Source: JBBINE01 sp037444025 (GTDB taxonomy: Bacteria; Patescibacteriota; Minisyncoccia; UBA6257; HR35). From it: a stretch of 12,628 bases of DNA. The position numbers were made by a program, and so were the translations under genes. The notes beneath the pieces are model-generated. The model was not told where the DNA came from and did not search any database. It saw only the letters and a list, made by a program, of their open reading frames with translations. Each line of letters starts with the position of its first letter. Position 1 is the first letter of the stretch. Below are positions 5,989-12,628 of the stretch, in pieces. Location: the NCBI GenBank assembly GCA_037444025.1, contig JBBINE010000018.1:1-12628 (forward strand), in the 5' to 3' direction.

Positions 5989-7383
5989 GATTTCTTCATA
6001 ATCGATGATTTGATAGAAATCAGAAGCCAAAGGAAAATAAGGAGGTGGTCTATAAAAAAGATTAGAATCATAAATCAGATTTCTATATCTATATCCTGAA
6101 CAATAGGTGTTACCTCTGCAAACCCAGGCAAAGCCATATCTTTTATTAGAAGCTATCATCCCATATGAAGTTAATGAGTTTCTTAAATAAAAAGTACCGC
6201 ATCCATTGCTATAATAAGGTCTACCTATAAACCCTTCTTGTGATACTAAGGCAGCATCAATTCTGATATCATTTTCGCTTTCTAAGCCTATTAATAAGTC
6301 TCCTTGGCTGATCAAAGAGATAGCATCGCTTCCGTCGTAGTTAGTATATCTTAGGGATTGATTGACTATAATTCTAGGTCTGGTGTTTTCTTGATCGGGG
6401 AACCTCCCCACCGCAATGGTGACTCTTCTATTATTAATTTGTCCTCTGACCCATAAATTATCTTCAAAAAACATAACTCCATTATCAGGAAGATCTCTGT
6501 CTCTTATAAGTGAAGAAGTTGAGTATATAGTCCAAGTTAAATTACTGCAACTTAAACCAGAAGATTTTATTCTAGTAACTTTATACAGGTCAAACTTATT
6601 ATTAGGTTTTATAACTAGTTCGTATCCATAACCTTCTGAATTGGCCCAATAAAAACCGGAACTAGAAGCCATGTTTTTAATTTCAGCTAAATCAAGAGTT
6701 AACATATTAAAATCCAACCTTGGAACAGGAAATTTTCTACCTGCCTTAAAAATATCAGATCTTACAGGTACACTTGAGGGAGGAAGAGGATCTACTGGAG
6801 GAATGTGCGTATGAACCCCAAATTCATAACCACCACTGTGGTCAGGATCATCATAAGATTCCATAGCACTACTTACAAGATTATGAGCTAAACCATCGAA
6901 TCTTATTCCTCCATTAGAGTATATTTCTCCATAAACCTCAGTTCCTTCTCCAAATCTTACATTTTCATTAACAATGATAGCATATTTAGCTAAAGAGGGT
7001 CTTCCGACTTTAACCTTAACTATTTTTTCTATTGGAGGATTGGAATCGATCTCTCCTTTTGATTTTATGGTGACAATAGTAGAACCAGTAGCTGGGGGCG
7101 TTATTTCTAATGTATATTTGCCTAAAAATCTGCCATTTTTATCGTAAAAATTTTGTACCAAAGGAGAATTGATGTTTTGATAATCTAAAGGATTATGATT
7201 TAACCTCCATCTATAATATTCAATGCCGCTTTCTGCTATATAAAGAGCCGTTGACTTATAGTATTCCTTTAAAGAATATTGAAAAGTTAAATAAAACCAG
7301 TTTATAAAAATTGTAATTATGAAAACAAAAATAGCACTGAATAAAATAATTTGTAAAGAAATTTGTGAATTTTTTGATTTCAT
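5983..7383 (-). CDS. PilX/GspK-like minor pilin with large ectodomain
   Basis: This 466-aa protein starts with a short basic/polar head (MKSKNSQ), one transmembrane helix (about 9-31) and the hallmark of PilX-type proteins after it, STALYIAESGIEYYRWRL (44-61). It lacks a clear G|F...E prepilin site: at S6|Q7 the +5 residue would be Gln, not Glu. That is reminiscent of GspK, which also lacks Glu5 and caps the pseudopilus. A beta-rich region follows (90-130, then IIVNENVRFGEGTEVYGEIYSNGG at 136-159, a repetitive beta-helix-like stretch), then a long ectodomain with four Cys (280, 395, 422, 428) ending in FYRPPPYFPL (443-452). The PPP-x-FP ending recurs in large CPR PilX-like proteins (from memory). 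It is last in the minor-pilin operon and overlaps the preceding gene by four bases (ATGA). Probable role: pilus-tip component or adhesin. Confidence 0.75.
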   Translation of the reverse strand: MKSKNSQISLQIILFSAIFVFIITIFINWFYLTFQYSLKEYYKSTALYIAESGIEYYRWRLNHNPLDYQNINSPLVQNFYDKNGRFLGKYTLEITPPATGSTIVTIKSKGEIDSNPPIEKIVKVKVGRPSLAKYAIIVNENVRFGEGTEVYGEIYSNGGIRFDGLAHNLVSSAMESYDDPDHSGGYEFGVHTHIPPVDPLPPSSVPVRSDIFKAGRKFPVPRLDFNMLTLDLAEIKNMASSSGFYWANSEGYGYELVIKPNNKFDLYKVTRIKSSGLSCSNLTWTIYSTSSLIRDRDLPDNGVMFFEDNLWVRGQINNRRVTIAVGRFPDQENTRPRIIVNQSLRYTNYDGSDAISLISQGDLLIGLESENDIRIDAALVSQEGFIGRPYYSNGCGTFYLRNSLTSYGMIASNKRYGFAWVCRGNTYCSGYRYRNLIYDSNLFYRPPPYFPLASDFYQIIDYEEIK

Positions 7384-9278
7384 TTAAACCTTAAATTTCT
7401 GGGAGTAATAATAACTTTTACTGTTTCTGGTTGTTTCTCTTTTTTTGTTTTAATTTTAAACTCTAATTTTATTGTTTTTATTTTGGAAATATCTATGGGA
7501 TAATCTAGCCAACTATCTTCATCGGTATAATTTTCACTATAATAGTAGAATATAGTAGAAGTTGGTTCAATGTTTTCAAGCACTAAACTAATTTTTTCAT
7601 TAGTCGGATCGTATCTTAAGGGGTCACCGCTAGGTTTAATAACTCCCCTTTTTAAGGAATTATCTTCTAAAAAATATCTTAACTTTTCAGCTAAGTTATC
7701 ACCGTCAATATCACTGTAAAAGACAATAGTTGTAGGACTAGCTATTTCGAGAGGATAAGAACCTAAGCTTGAATTTCTCATAGCCCTTAATTCCTTCTTA
7801 AAGTTAGCTAAGATAAAATGAACATCTTGAAAATTTTTTAAAAACCACCATGTTTTTATTTGAAAATTTGAAAGATTAAAAATCATTAAAAATATAAGGA
7901 AAATAATAAAAACCAAAATAAAAATACCTATAGTAATTTCAATCAAAGTAAAGCCTTTGTTTATTTTTTTTCTTTGAATTTTACTTATTGTCAGTATAAT
8001 TCCTAGAGTAAAAATTAATAAAAATAGTATACTAAATATTAATTTTGGATAAAATTTAAATTTTTCTTTTTTATTATCATTTGTTTTTTCTATTTTTATT
8101 TCTAGGGGTTTATCTACCAGAGTCAATTGATCATCTTTTTCTTGTAAGTAAATTAAAACTTGATAATTATCAGGCTTAAGCTCTTCTTGTTTTAGGGTAA
8201 TTTTATTAGTAGAAGAAGGGAGATCAATTTCCTTAACAATATTTTGGTTTTTAGGATTTATAATTCTGACCTTATAGCCTTTATTCGATTGAGAAGAGGT
8301 CTTCCAAGAAATGTTAATTTCATTTTTATTTTCTTTTTTTTCTAAGGTAACAAAAGTTTTTTGAGTTTCACCTTTATTGTTGTTAGTGACATTTTTTTCT
8401 TCTTTTTTTATATTCTGAGTTTCTTCTTGTAAGTTTTTATTTTCAGAAAAATTTTCGGTATTAGTAGAGATTTCAGGTGTGGTAAAAATTCCTTCTTTAT
8501 TACTTTGATTTCCCCAACTGTCTTTAACAAAGAGTTGATAAGTATAAGAAGTACTTGGTTGTGTGGAAAGATTAATAGAACATATGAAAATTCCTTCTAA
8601 ACAATAGATAAAATTTCCAGAAAAATCAACAATTTGTCCTTCTTTTTCTGGATCTAAGACTAATTTATAATCTACAGCTTCATTGGCATTAAACTCGAAA
8701 ACCGTTTGTGTAGCGGATAAAATGTTTATTTTAAAATTAGAAATTATTGGAGGCAGTTGATCGCTGTTTTCAAATAAAGAAAATTTAAGAGCAGATTCTG
8801 TTTCTTGATTATTAATATATAATTTACCTAAGTTTTGAGGTAAAATTAGGTTTTCTTGATGGGTAATTATTTGCTTTAAGTCAACAGTATATACTCTTAG
8901 GTTGGAATTTCTATTAACGATTTTTATTTTATATTCTTCATTTGCTTTTAAGTAAATATTCTGCCCTAAATCAATGTAAATTTTGTTTCCTTGCCAAAAA
9001 GGTGGCATTACAGGAATTGTTTTATTGATTGAAGCGATAATTTTATTTTGGCTATCGTAAATTTGAAATAAAACATTTCCTTCTTTAGAATTATCAATCC
9101 AAAGATTAAAACCACTTAAGTTATCTTCCGTAGAGATAAAAGTTTGATAAATATCTTTATTTAAAGTTTCAACAGGCTTAGCTAAATCAGGAGCAAATTC
9201 AAAATAAGCAGATTGGGCATAAATGAAAATATAGGGAAATATCAGAAAAAAAAGAAATAATTTCTTTTTTAAAAACAT
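7380..9278 (-). CDS. Fusion: signal peptide, beta-sandwich/Fn3 ectodomain, membrane helix, internal prepilin (PilJ/GspJ-like)
   Basis: This 632-aa protein appears to be two proteins in one frame. Part 1: signal peptide (1-21, cleavage after YAQ or nearby); a beta-sandwich that could be carbohydrate-binding-like (about 23-170); an Fn3-like domain (176-268: PPIISNF, then YTYQLFVKDSWGN) with C226/C233 close enough to pair; a Glu/Lys/Asn-rich linker (270-310); a second Fn3-like domain (311-397); a membrane helix (409-432). Part 2: basic loop QRKKINKG (435-442), then prepilin site G442|F443 with FTLIE and Glu at +5 (E447), a second helix (443-468) and a PulJ/PilW-like globular part (SPTTIVFYSDIDGDN at 514-528) to the end. 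The predicted topology puts the loop in the cytoplasm, where prepilin peptidase cuts, so cleavage would yield an anchored ectodomain and a normal-sized 190-aa pseudopilin. No ATG, GTG or TTG occurs between the last helix of part 1 and the site. An A8 tract (7964-7971) lies at the junction. Confidence 0.8.
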   Translation of the reverse strand: MFLKKKLFLFFLIFPYIFIYAQSAYFEFAPDLAKPVETLNKDIYQTFISTEDNLSGFNLWIDNSKEGNVLFQIYDSQNKIIASINKTIPVMPPFWQGNKIYIDLGQNIYLKANEEYKIKIVNRNSNLRVYTVDLKQIITHQENLILPQNLGKLYINNQETESALKFSLFENSDQLPPIISNFKINILSATQTVFEFNANEAVDYKLVLDPEKEGQIVDFSGNFIYCLEGIFICSINLSTQPSTSYTYQLFVKDSWGNQSNKEGIFTTPEISTNTENFSENKNLQEETQNIKKEEKNVTNNNKGETQKTFVTLEKKENKNEINISWKTSSQSNKGYKVRIINPKNQNIVKEIDLPSSTNKITLKQEELKPDNYQVLIYLQEKDDQLTLVDKPLEIKIEKTNDNKKEKFKFYPKLIFSILFLLIFTLGIILTISKIQRKKINKGFTLIEITIGIFILVFIIFLIFLMIFNLSNFQIKTWWFLKNFQDVHFILANFKKELRAMRNSSLGSYPLEIASPTTIVFYSDIDGDNLAEKLRYFLEDNSLKRGVIKPSGDPLRYDPTNEKISLVLENIEPTSTIFYYYSENYTDEDSWLDYPIDISKIKTIKLEFKIKTKKEKQPETVKVIITPRNLRFK

Positions 9279-9283
9279 CTTAT

Positions 9284-11026
9284 TTATTCTATGTTGATTT
9301 TAATTTCTTGCCAATCGTTGTTTACGTTAATATTAGTTGTGGTAGAAAAATTATTTTTAGTTATTTCTAGCGTATAATTGTCTAAATTTAGGTTATCAAA
9401 ATAAGTTTGCCCCGGAGGAACACAAGGAGAAGAAAAATATATAGAAATTTCTTTTAATTTTGGAGTTTGAGAAGAATCTTCTGTTCTTAAATATACCTTA
9501 TAACGAAGATATCTTGAATTGTTATGAAGAGGATTTATTGCTTGATTTTCTAAAGTATAAAAAGAGTTAGAAGTGCCATCTGGACCTACAAAATTCCAGG
9601 TTTGATTATCATTATTAGTCGCTAGCTGAAAATAAATATCTGTTCTGTCTGGTTTTTCAGACTCAAAACTTAGATTATAAAATTTGGTTTTATCAGTCCC
9701 TAAGTCAAAAGTTTTTGAAATTAACCATTCTGGTGAACTCGTCGGGTAACCTTCTTCGGTTAGGGTTAGTCTTATTTCTCCAGGGTATGAGTTAGTTTCT
9801 AGAAATTGACTTTTATCAGAGTAATTATCTGTTGACCAATCTGTTTGAAAAATAGTTTCCCTTCCAGAAATGAGAGTTTTTTGATAACTATTGTTTCTTA
9901 AAGAAACTGAAGCTTCGTTTACTAATTCTCCACTATTATTTACTAGATATACCAAAAGAGAAGATGGTTTTTTATTTTCTGTCATTAACCATAGTTGAGA
10001 AGAAGTGCCAGGGATAAGATTTAAAGGGGTTAGTAAATTAGAACCTCTAAGAAAGAAATTTTCATCATTCGTTTTTAAAGAATATTCATCCCACTCAAGA
10101 TTATCAATTAATATTTGACCATTATTATCGGTTTCAAAATTTTGGGAAAATTTTAAAACGTCGGGATTTGTTCCAATTAGCTTAGTTCCTTGAAGAGAAA
10201 AGTTAAAATTAGGCCTAGAATTACAAAAAGTATCTATACTTTTAACTAATAAACTTGATTTTCTATCAATCTCGAAACTAACAGTAGTTACTTCTCTTTC
10301 AGAAACGGTAACATGAGGTTTTGAAGGATTGGGGTTATTTTCTGTTCGAGGATAAGTTTTATCTTCGGTGTAACCATCTTTAGTTACGGTAATTTCATAG
10401 GCTTCTATGCCTGTGGCTATATCAATAATAGGAAGAAAACCATTAACATCGGTTGTGTCTTCAATAGTAATTGAAGGATTATTTCTTTTAACTAAAACTT
10501 GAGCTCCCTCTACAGGTTTTCCATAAGCATTAAAGACTCTTACAAAAATGTGGCCATTATTAGATGAGTTTTCAATATCTTTAGGAGCAATAATATATGA
10601 AAGACTTATGGGTTTAATTTTAAAACTACAGTTTAAGCAGCTAATTTCTGTTTCTATAAACTTATAATCCGCCGGGGATCTATCAGGAGGTGTGCTTGTA
10701 ATAGTACCATCAAAAGGATCATCTATGTTTCTAACTGTATAGACAATTTTAAAATTTAAATTATCTAACTGAATTATTTTTTCTTGTGGAAGAATACCGG
10801 GGGGATGTCCTTCTTTTATGCCAATTTGATCATAAGATAAATTTTTTATATATTCCATTTCACCTTCTAATAAGCGAAAAAGTTTTACTCTTAGATTGTT
10901 GATGATTAATATCTTAGTGGCGTTATCGATCATTGAATAAAAAATAAAACCCAAAAGAGAAACCAAAAAAATAGCCAAAAAAATTTCTAGTAAACTAAAG
11001 CCATCTTTTGTAACTATTTTTGACAT
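9284..11026 (-). CDS. PilV/GspI-like minor pilin with Cna-B-type stalk domains
   Basis: This 580-aa prepilin has leader MSKIVTKDG, cleavage G9|F10 and FSLLE with Glu at +5 (E14), followed by the membrane helix (10-32). The pilin domain (to about 150) has the PilV-like pattern EGEMEYIKNLSYDQIG, PPGILP and RNIDDPFDGT, ending with a C130/C133 pair. Beyond the usual pilin size come repeated beta-sandwich modules. One runs 157-253 (GKPVEGAQVLVK, VNGFLPI, VTKDGYT: carboxypeptidase-regulatory/Cna-B type). A second covers about 255-345 and a third about 355-455 (SGELVNEASVSL, LTEEGYPT). A discoidin/laminin-like strand set follows (463-532: DIYFQLATNND, SRYLRYKVYL, TPKLKEISIYFSS). A final short strand pair is at 535-578. 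Such stacks are typical of surface stalks, which suggests an adhesive tip pilin. It is first in the operon, five bases before the fusion gene. No Shine-Dalgarno; an A/T-rich leader precedes it. Confidence 0.83.
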   Translation of the reverse strand: MSKIVTKDGFSLLEIFLAIFLVSLLGFIFYSMIDNATKILIINNLRVKLFRLLEGEMEYIKNLSYDQIGIKEGHPPGILPQEKIIQLDNLNFKIVYTVRNIDDPFDGTITSTPPDRSPADYKFIETEISCLNCSFKIKPISLSYIIAPKDIENSSNNGHIFVRVFNAYGKPVEGAQVLVKRNNPSITIEDTTDVNGFLPIIDIATGIEAYEITVTKDGYTEDKTYPRTENNPNPSKPHVTVSEREVTTVSFEIDRKSSLLVKSIDTFCNSRPNFNFSLQGTKLIGTNPDVLKFSQNFETDNNGQILIDNLEWDEYSLKTNDENFFLRGSNLLTPLNLIPGTSSQLWLMTENKKPSSLLVYLVNNSGELVNEASVSLRNNSYQKTLISGRETIFQTDWSTDNYSDKSQFLETNSYPGEIRLTLTEEGYPTSSPEWLISKTFDLGTDKTKFYNLSFESEKPDRTDIYFQLATNNDNQTWNFVGPDGTSNSFYTLENQAINPLHNNSRYLRYKVYLRTEDSSQTPKLKEISIYFSSPCVPPGQTYFDNLNLDNYTLEITKNNFSTTTNINVNNDWQEIKINIE

Positions 11027-11138
11027 TTTTTTAAAAAAAGTTTTTGATTTATAATTATTTAAAATATAGTTTAAATTTTAATTTAAAAGACAATTTGAAC
11101 AAAATTGGTCGTATTTAACAATTTATAAAACTAAAATA
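11027..11138. promoter_or_regulatory. Divergent A/T-rich promoter region between minor-pilin operon and pilin gene
   Basis: This 112-bp gap separates the ATGs of two divergent pilin genes and must hold both promoters. For the plus strand, TATAAA at 11124-11129 ends nine bases before the pilin ATG, giving a near-leaderless transcript; no well-spaced -35 is seen (TTGAAC at 11095-11100 is too far). For the minus strand TATATT or TATAAA copies lie within about 20-45 bases of the ATG at 11026, with TTGTCT 19 bp ahead of TATATT. The assignments are weak because the region is almost all A/T. Confidence 0.35.
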
Positions 11139-11585
11139 ATGAAAAAAGGTTTTACTTTAATAGAGGTTCTTTTAGTCATAGCTTTCATTGCTATCTTGGC
11201 CGTTGTTATTGTTTTAGCTATCAATCCAGGAAGACAATTTGCTAAAATGAGAAATACCCAAAGGTCATCTGATTTAAACACTATTTTAAATGCTATTGTA
11301 CAGAATATGACTGATAATAAAGGAACTTTTGTATGCAACGGTGTTGCTTATGCAATAACTTCTACTTATGCTACTATAGCAGCAAATAATCTGGGAGCAG
11401 ATTTAGCTCCTTGCTTGGTTCCAGTTTATGTTCCTAAAATGCCCGTTGATCCCCAGATAGGGAATTGGATAAGTACGAGTAGTTACGACACTGGTTATTT
11501 GATATATCAAGATGCTGGAGCTGGTAGAATTTTTTTAAGAGCTCCAGCAGCTGAATTAGGAGAAACTATTGAGCTTCAAAGGTAA
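11139..11585 (+). CDS. Type IV pilin (major-pilin candidate)
   Basis: This 148-aa prepilin has a very short leader, MKKG, cleaved before F5 by prepilin peptidase. FTLIEV follows with Glu at +5 (E9). The hydrophobic helix (5-28) continues into NPGRQFAKMRNTQRSSDLNTILNAI (29-53), the amphipathic half of the pilin helix, with the NP bend and the R-x-x-Q-R-x-x-D-L pattern common in CPR and GspG-like pilins. The compact C-terminal domain has only two Cys (66 and 92), which could form a disulfide, and a VPKMPVDPQ turn (97-105). It is far shorter than the other three pilin-like proteins here and richer in Ala/Gly, as expected for an abundant fibre subunit. It stands alone, divergent from the minor-pilin operon, and is followed by a strong hairpin. 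Major-pilin status is inferred from size and context. Confidence 0.87.
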   Translation: MKKGFTLIEVLLVIAFIAILAVVIVLAINPGRQFAKMRNTQRSSDLNTILNAIVQNMTDNKGTFVCNGVAYAITSTYATIAANNLGADLAPCLVPVYVPKMPVDPQIGNWISTSSYDTGYLIYQDAGAGRIFLRAPAAELGETIELQR

Positions 11586-12312
11586 GAATTTAAAACAAAT
11601 AGATTGGAAGGTAAAAAACAGGAATGGTTAAAAAAGACCATTCCTGTTTTAAAATAAATACTTCTTTTTCCGGTTTTTAGACCAAAGATTTCCTTAGTTA
11701 AATTTTTAATAGTTTTTAAATTACAGTCACCTAAAATGCCTAGATAAATATTATTAGGAACAAAATATTTTTCCCATGTTCTAATCATGGAAGATCTGGA
11801 TAATGTTTTTAAATTTCTTATTTGTATTTTGAAATTCATTAATTTCACTAAAGGAGTTTTTTTTTAAAAAAAGCTTGCCTTTCTACAAATTCTAAAAGAG
11901 AATAAATTGTTGCTCTTTTTGTTAACTCTTCCAAGATGACCTCTTTTTCTTTTTTAAAAACTTTATCATTTCCAAATTTTGGATAAAAAATAACTTCTTT
12001 TATAATATTCAAGCCTTCTTTTAATTTATTTTTAGGTAATTCTAAATCAAGATCTATAAAATAGTCTGTGGTAGTTAGGCTATAATTTCCTCCTAACATC
12101 TCGATATATCTATCTAAACTATCTTCGTTATTAAAGTTTTTAGTGCCGAATTTAAGACAATGTTCTAAGAGATGAGCTAAACCTATATTTTTGTTATTTT
12201 CAAAAAAATAACCATACTTTACCCTTGTTTTTATTAAAATTCTATTAATTTTTTTCTTAATAAACAAAACCTCTAATCCATTATCCAATTTAAAATTATA
12301 AATACCGCGCAT
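11576..12312 (-). pseudogene. M16 family zinc peptidase, frameshifted and missing its C-terminal half
   Basis: The first frame (12312-11848, 154 aa) is the N-terminal part of an M16 (insulinase/processing-peptidase-like) protein. It has NGLEVLFIKK, the inverted zinc motif HLLEH (47-51) in GLAHLLEHCLKFGT, and the third ligand Glu128, 77 residues on as in pitrilysin. It stops at TAG 11848-11850. M16-like sequence resumes in another frame (about 11857 down to 11665): TPLVKLMNF, LKTLSRSSMIRTWEKYFVPNN, YLGILGDCNLKTI, LTKEIFGLK. The frame change coincides with an A9 tract (minus strand, 11865-11857); one extra A, or a -1 slip, would join them. Even joined, only about half of the usual ~420 aa is present. 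The second frame then runs through the terminator hairpin to a TGA at 11576, overlapping the end of the pilin gene. A decayed gene is most likely; slippage or a sequencing indel could explain the frame break but not the truncation. Confidence 0.75.
11615..11650. terminator. Hairpin terminator, 14-bp perfect stem
   Basis: AAAACAGGAATGGT (11615-11628) pairs perfectly with ACCATTCCTGTTTT (11637-11650) around an 8-nt loop. Read on the minus strand the hairpin is followed by a run of six T; on the plus strand the T run is four and part of the stem. It can serve as a terminator for the pilin gene (plus) and for transcription from the M16 remnant (minus), so it is probably bidirectional. Confidence 0.75.
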
Positions 12313-12320
12313 TTTTTAAA

Positions 12321-12349
12321 ATTAAATTTTAATTTCAAATAATTTTCAA
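12321..12349 (-). promoter_or_regulatory. Predicted promoter of the M16 gene, near-leaderless
   Basis: On the minus strand TTGAAA (12349-12344), a 17-bp spacer and TTTAAT (12326-12321) resemble a sigma-70 promoter. The -10 ends eight bases before the ATG at 12312, so the leader would be only a base or two long. The surrounding sequence contains a short direct repeat (ATTATTTGAAA-like, twice) and is extremely A/T-rich, so chance is a real alternative. Confidence 0.35.
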
Positions 12350-12444
12350 ATAATTTTTCTCTGTAAATATTTTACTTTCTATTAATTTTACAATATCTTA
12401 TTACAGAATGGCTGAAAGATCTTTTTGAGACTCTATTTATCAAT

Positions 12445-12591
12445 ATGGGTAGCGGAGGTACAGAATCTTATAATATGAAAATTAAAACAAACAAAGATGG
12501 TAATGTGACAGATGTAATTTATTGGAAAGGAAGTGATAGTTCCGGACACGGACACATATGGGGTATCGATACAGATAAACCAGGAGGTTGA
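12445..12591 (+). other. Possible small gene or gene remnant (48 codons)
   Basis: ATG at 12445 opens 48 codons ending at TGA 12589-12591. The product begins MGSGGTESYNMKIKTNKDG and ends with GHGHIWGIDTDKPGG. The frame is open upstream to a TAA at 12364-12366 (residues include EWLKDLFETLFIN), without another start. It is less A/T-rich than the intergenic DNA around it and reads like a folded beta-hairpin protein, but I do not recognise a family. No Shine-Dalgarno precedes it. A -1 frame change at GGT TGA leads to an open frame reading LRRQVASEFLEEV to the window edge, so this may be part of a larger, broken or frameshifted gene. Confidence 0.35.
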
Positions 12592-12628
12592 GAAGACAAG
12601 TAGCTTCTGAATTTTTAGAGGAGGTTTT

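Larger units (their letters stand above)
12313..12628. other. Right-edge region without a confident gene
   Basis: These 316 bases start with the A/T-rich leader region of the M16 gene. Then comes the 48-codon frame at 12445-12591. The last bases contain AGAGGAGGTTTT (12617-12628), which could be a strong Shine-Dalgarno for a gene starting just outside the window. The same bases read as Leu-Glu-Glu-Val in the frame that stays open from 12588 to the edge. I see no RNA gene, insertion sequence or CRISPR repeat here. Confidence 0.45.

Noticed and set aside
12332..12355. Short repeated TTTCAAATAATT unit upstream of the M16 gene
   Set aside because: Two imperfect copies in nearly pure A/T sequence are expected by chance and overlap the proposed promoter; not reported as a separate operator.

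Overview
The window looks like a piece of an AT-rich genome (coding regions roughly 30% GC by eye) from a Candidate Phyla Radiation / Patescibacteria bacterium, probably Parcubacteria-like. This is inferred from three things. The short Ig-like (glucodextranase B-type) membrane protein sits directly before recA. The T4P genes follow recA and comM. The minor pilins carry very large ectodomains of the kind common in that group. No phylogeny was run. UGA is an ordinary stop here, so the UGA-glycine code of Gracilibacteria/Absconditabacteria does not apply.

Layout. (1) Positions 1-538, minus strand: the N-terminal part of an unrecognised secreted protein, with a strong Shine-Dalgarno, a -10 box and a tandem 11-bp repeat upstream. 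Its GC content is higher (211 of 540 bases by hand count) than the interior. (2) 694-766: tRNA-Gly(GCC). (3) 806-5976, plus strand, tightly packed: Ig-like membrane protein, recA, comM/yifB, a short pilB and a short pilC. (4) 5983-11026, minus strand, convergent with pilC: a three-gene minor-pilin operon, transcribed as PilV/GspI-like (580 aa), then a fused Fn3 ectodomain plus PilJ/GspJ-like prepilin (632 aa), then PilX/GspK-like (466 aa). (5) 11139-11585, plus strand: a compact major-pilin-type gene, followed by a perfect 14-bp-stem hairpin. (6) 11576-12312, minus strand: a frameshifted, half-length M16 peptidase gene. (7) 12313-12628: no confident gene, one 48-codon plus-strand reading frame and possible coding continuation to the edge.

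How the parts fit. PilB powers assembly, PilC is the inner-membrane platform, the 148-aa pilin builds the fibre, and the I-J-K-like trio probably forms the initiating tip complex and displays adhesive beta-sandwich domains. RecA and ComM (branch-migration helicase of natural transformation) next to the pilus motor suggest a pilus/DNA-uptake module. No pilT, pilD, pilM/N/O or comEC is in the window.

The most notable item is the 632-aa protein. It has a signal peptide, beta-sandwich/Fn3 ectodomain, a transmembrane helix, a basic cytoplasmic loop and then an internal prepilin-peptidase site (KG|FTLIE) starting a full pseudopilin. Topologically this is a polyprotein that the prepilin peptidase could split into an anchored ectodomain and a pilin. 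An A8 homopolymer lies just before the site, and an A9 homopolymer is where the M16 gene is broken, so sequencing error must be excluded. Interior genes lack Shine-Dalgarno sites, and several have -10 boxes 6-9 nt from the start codon, suggesting leaderless or near-leaderless transcripts.
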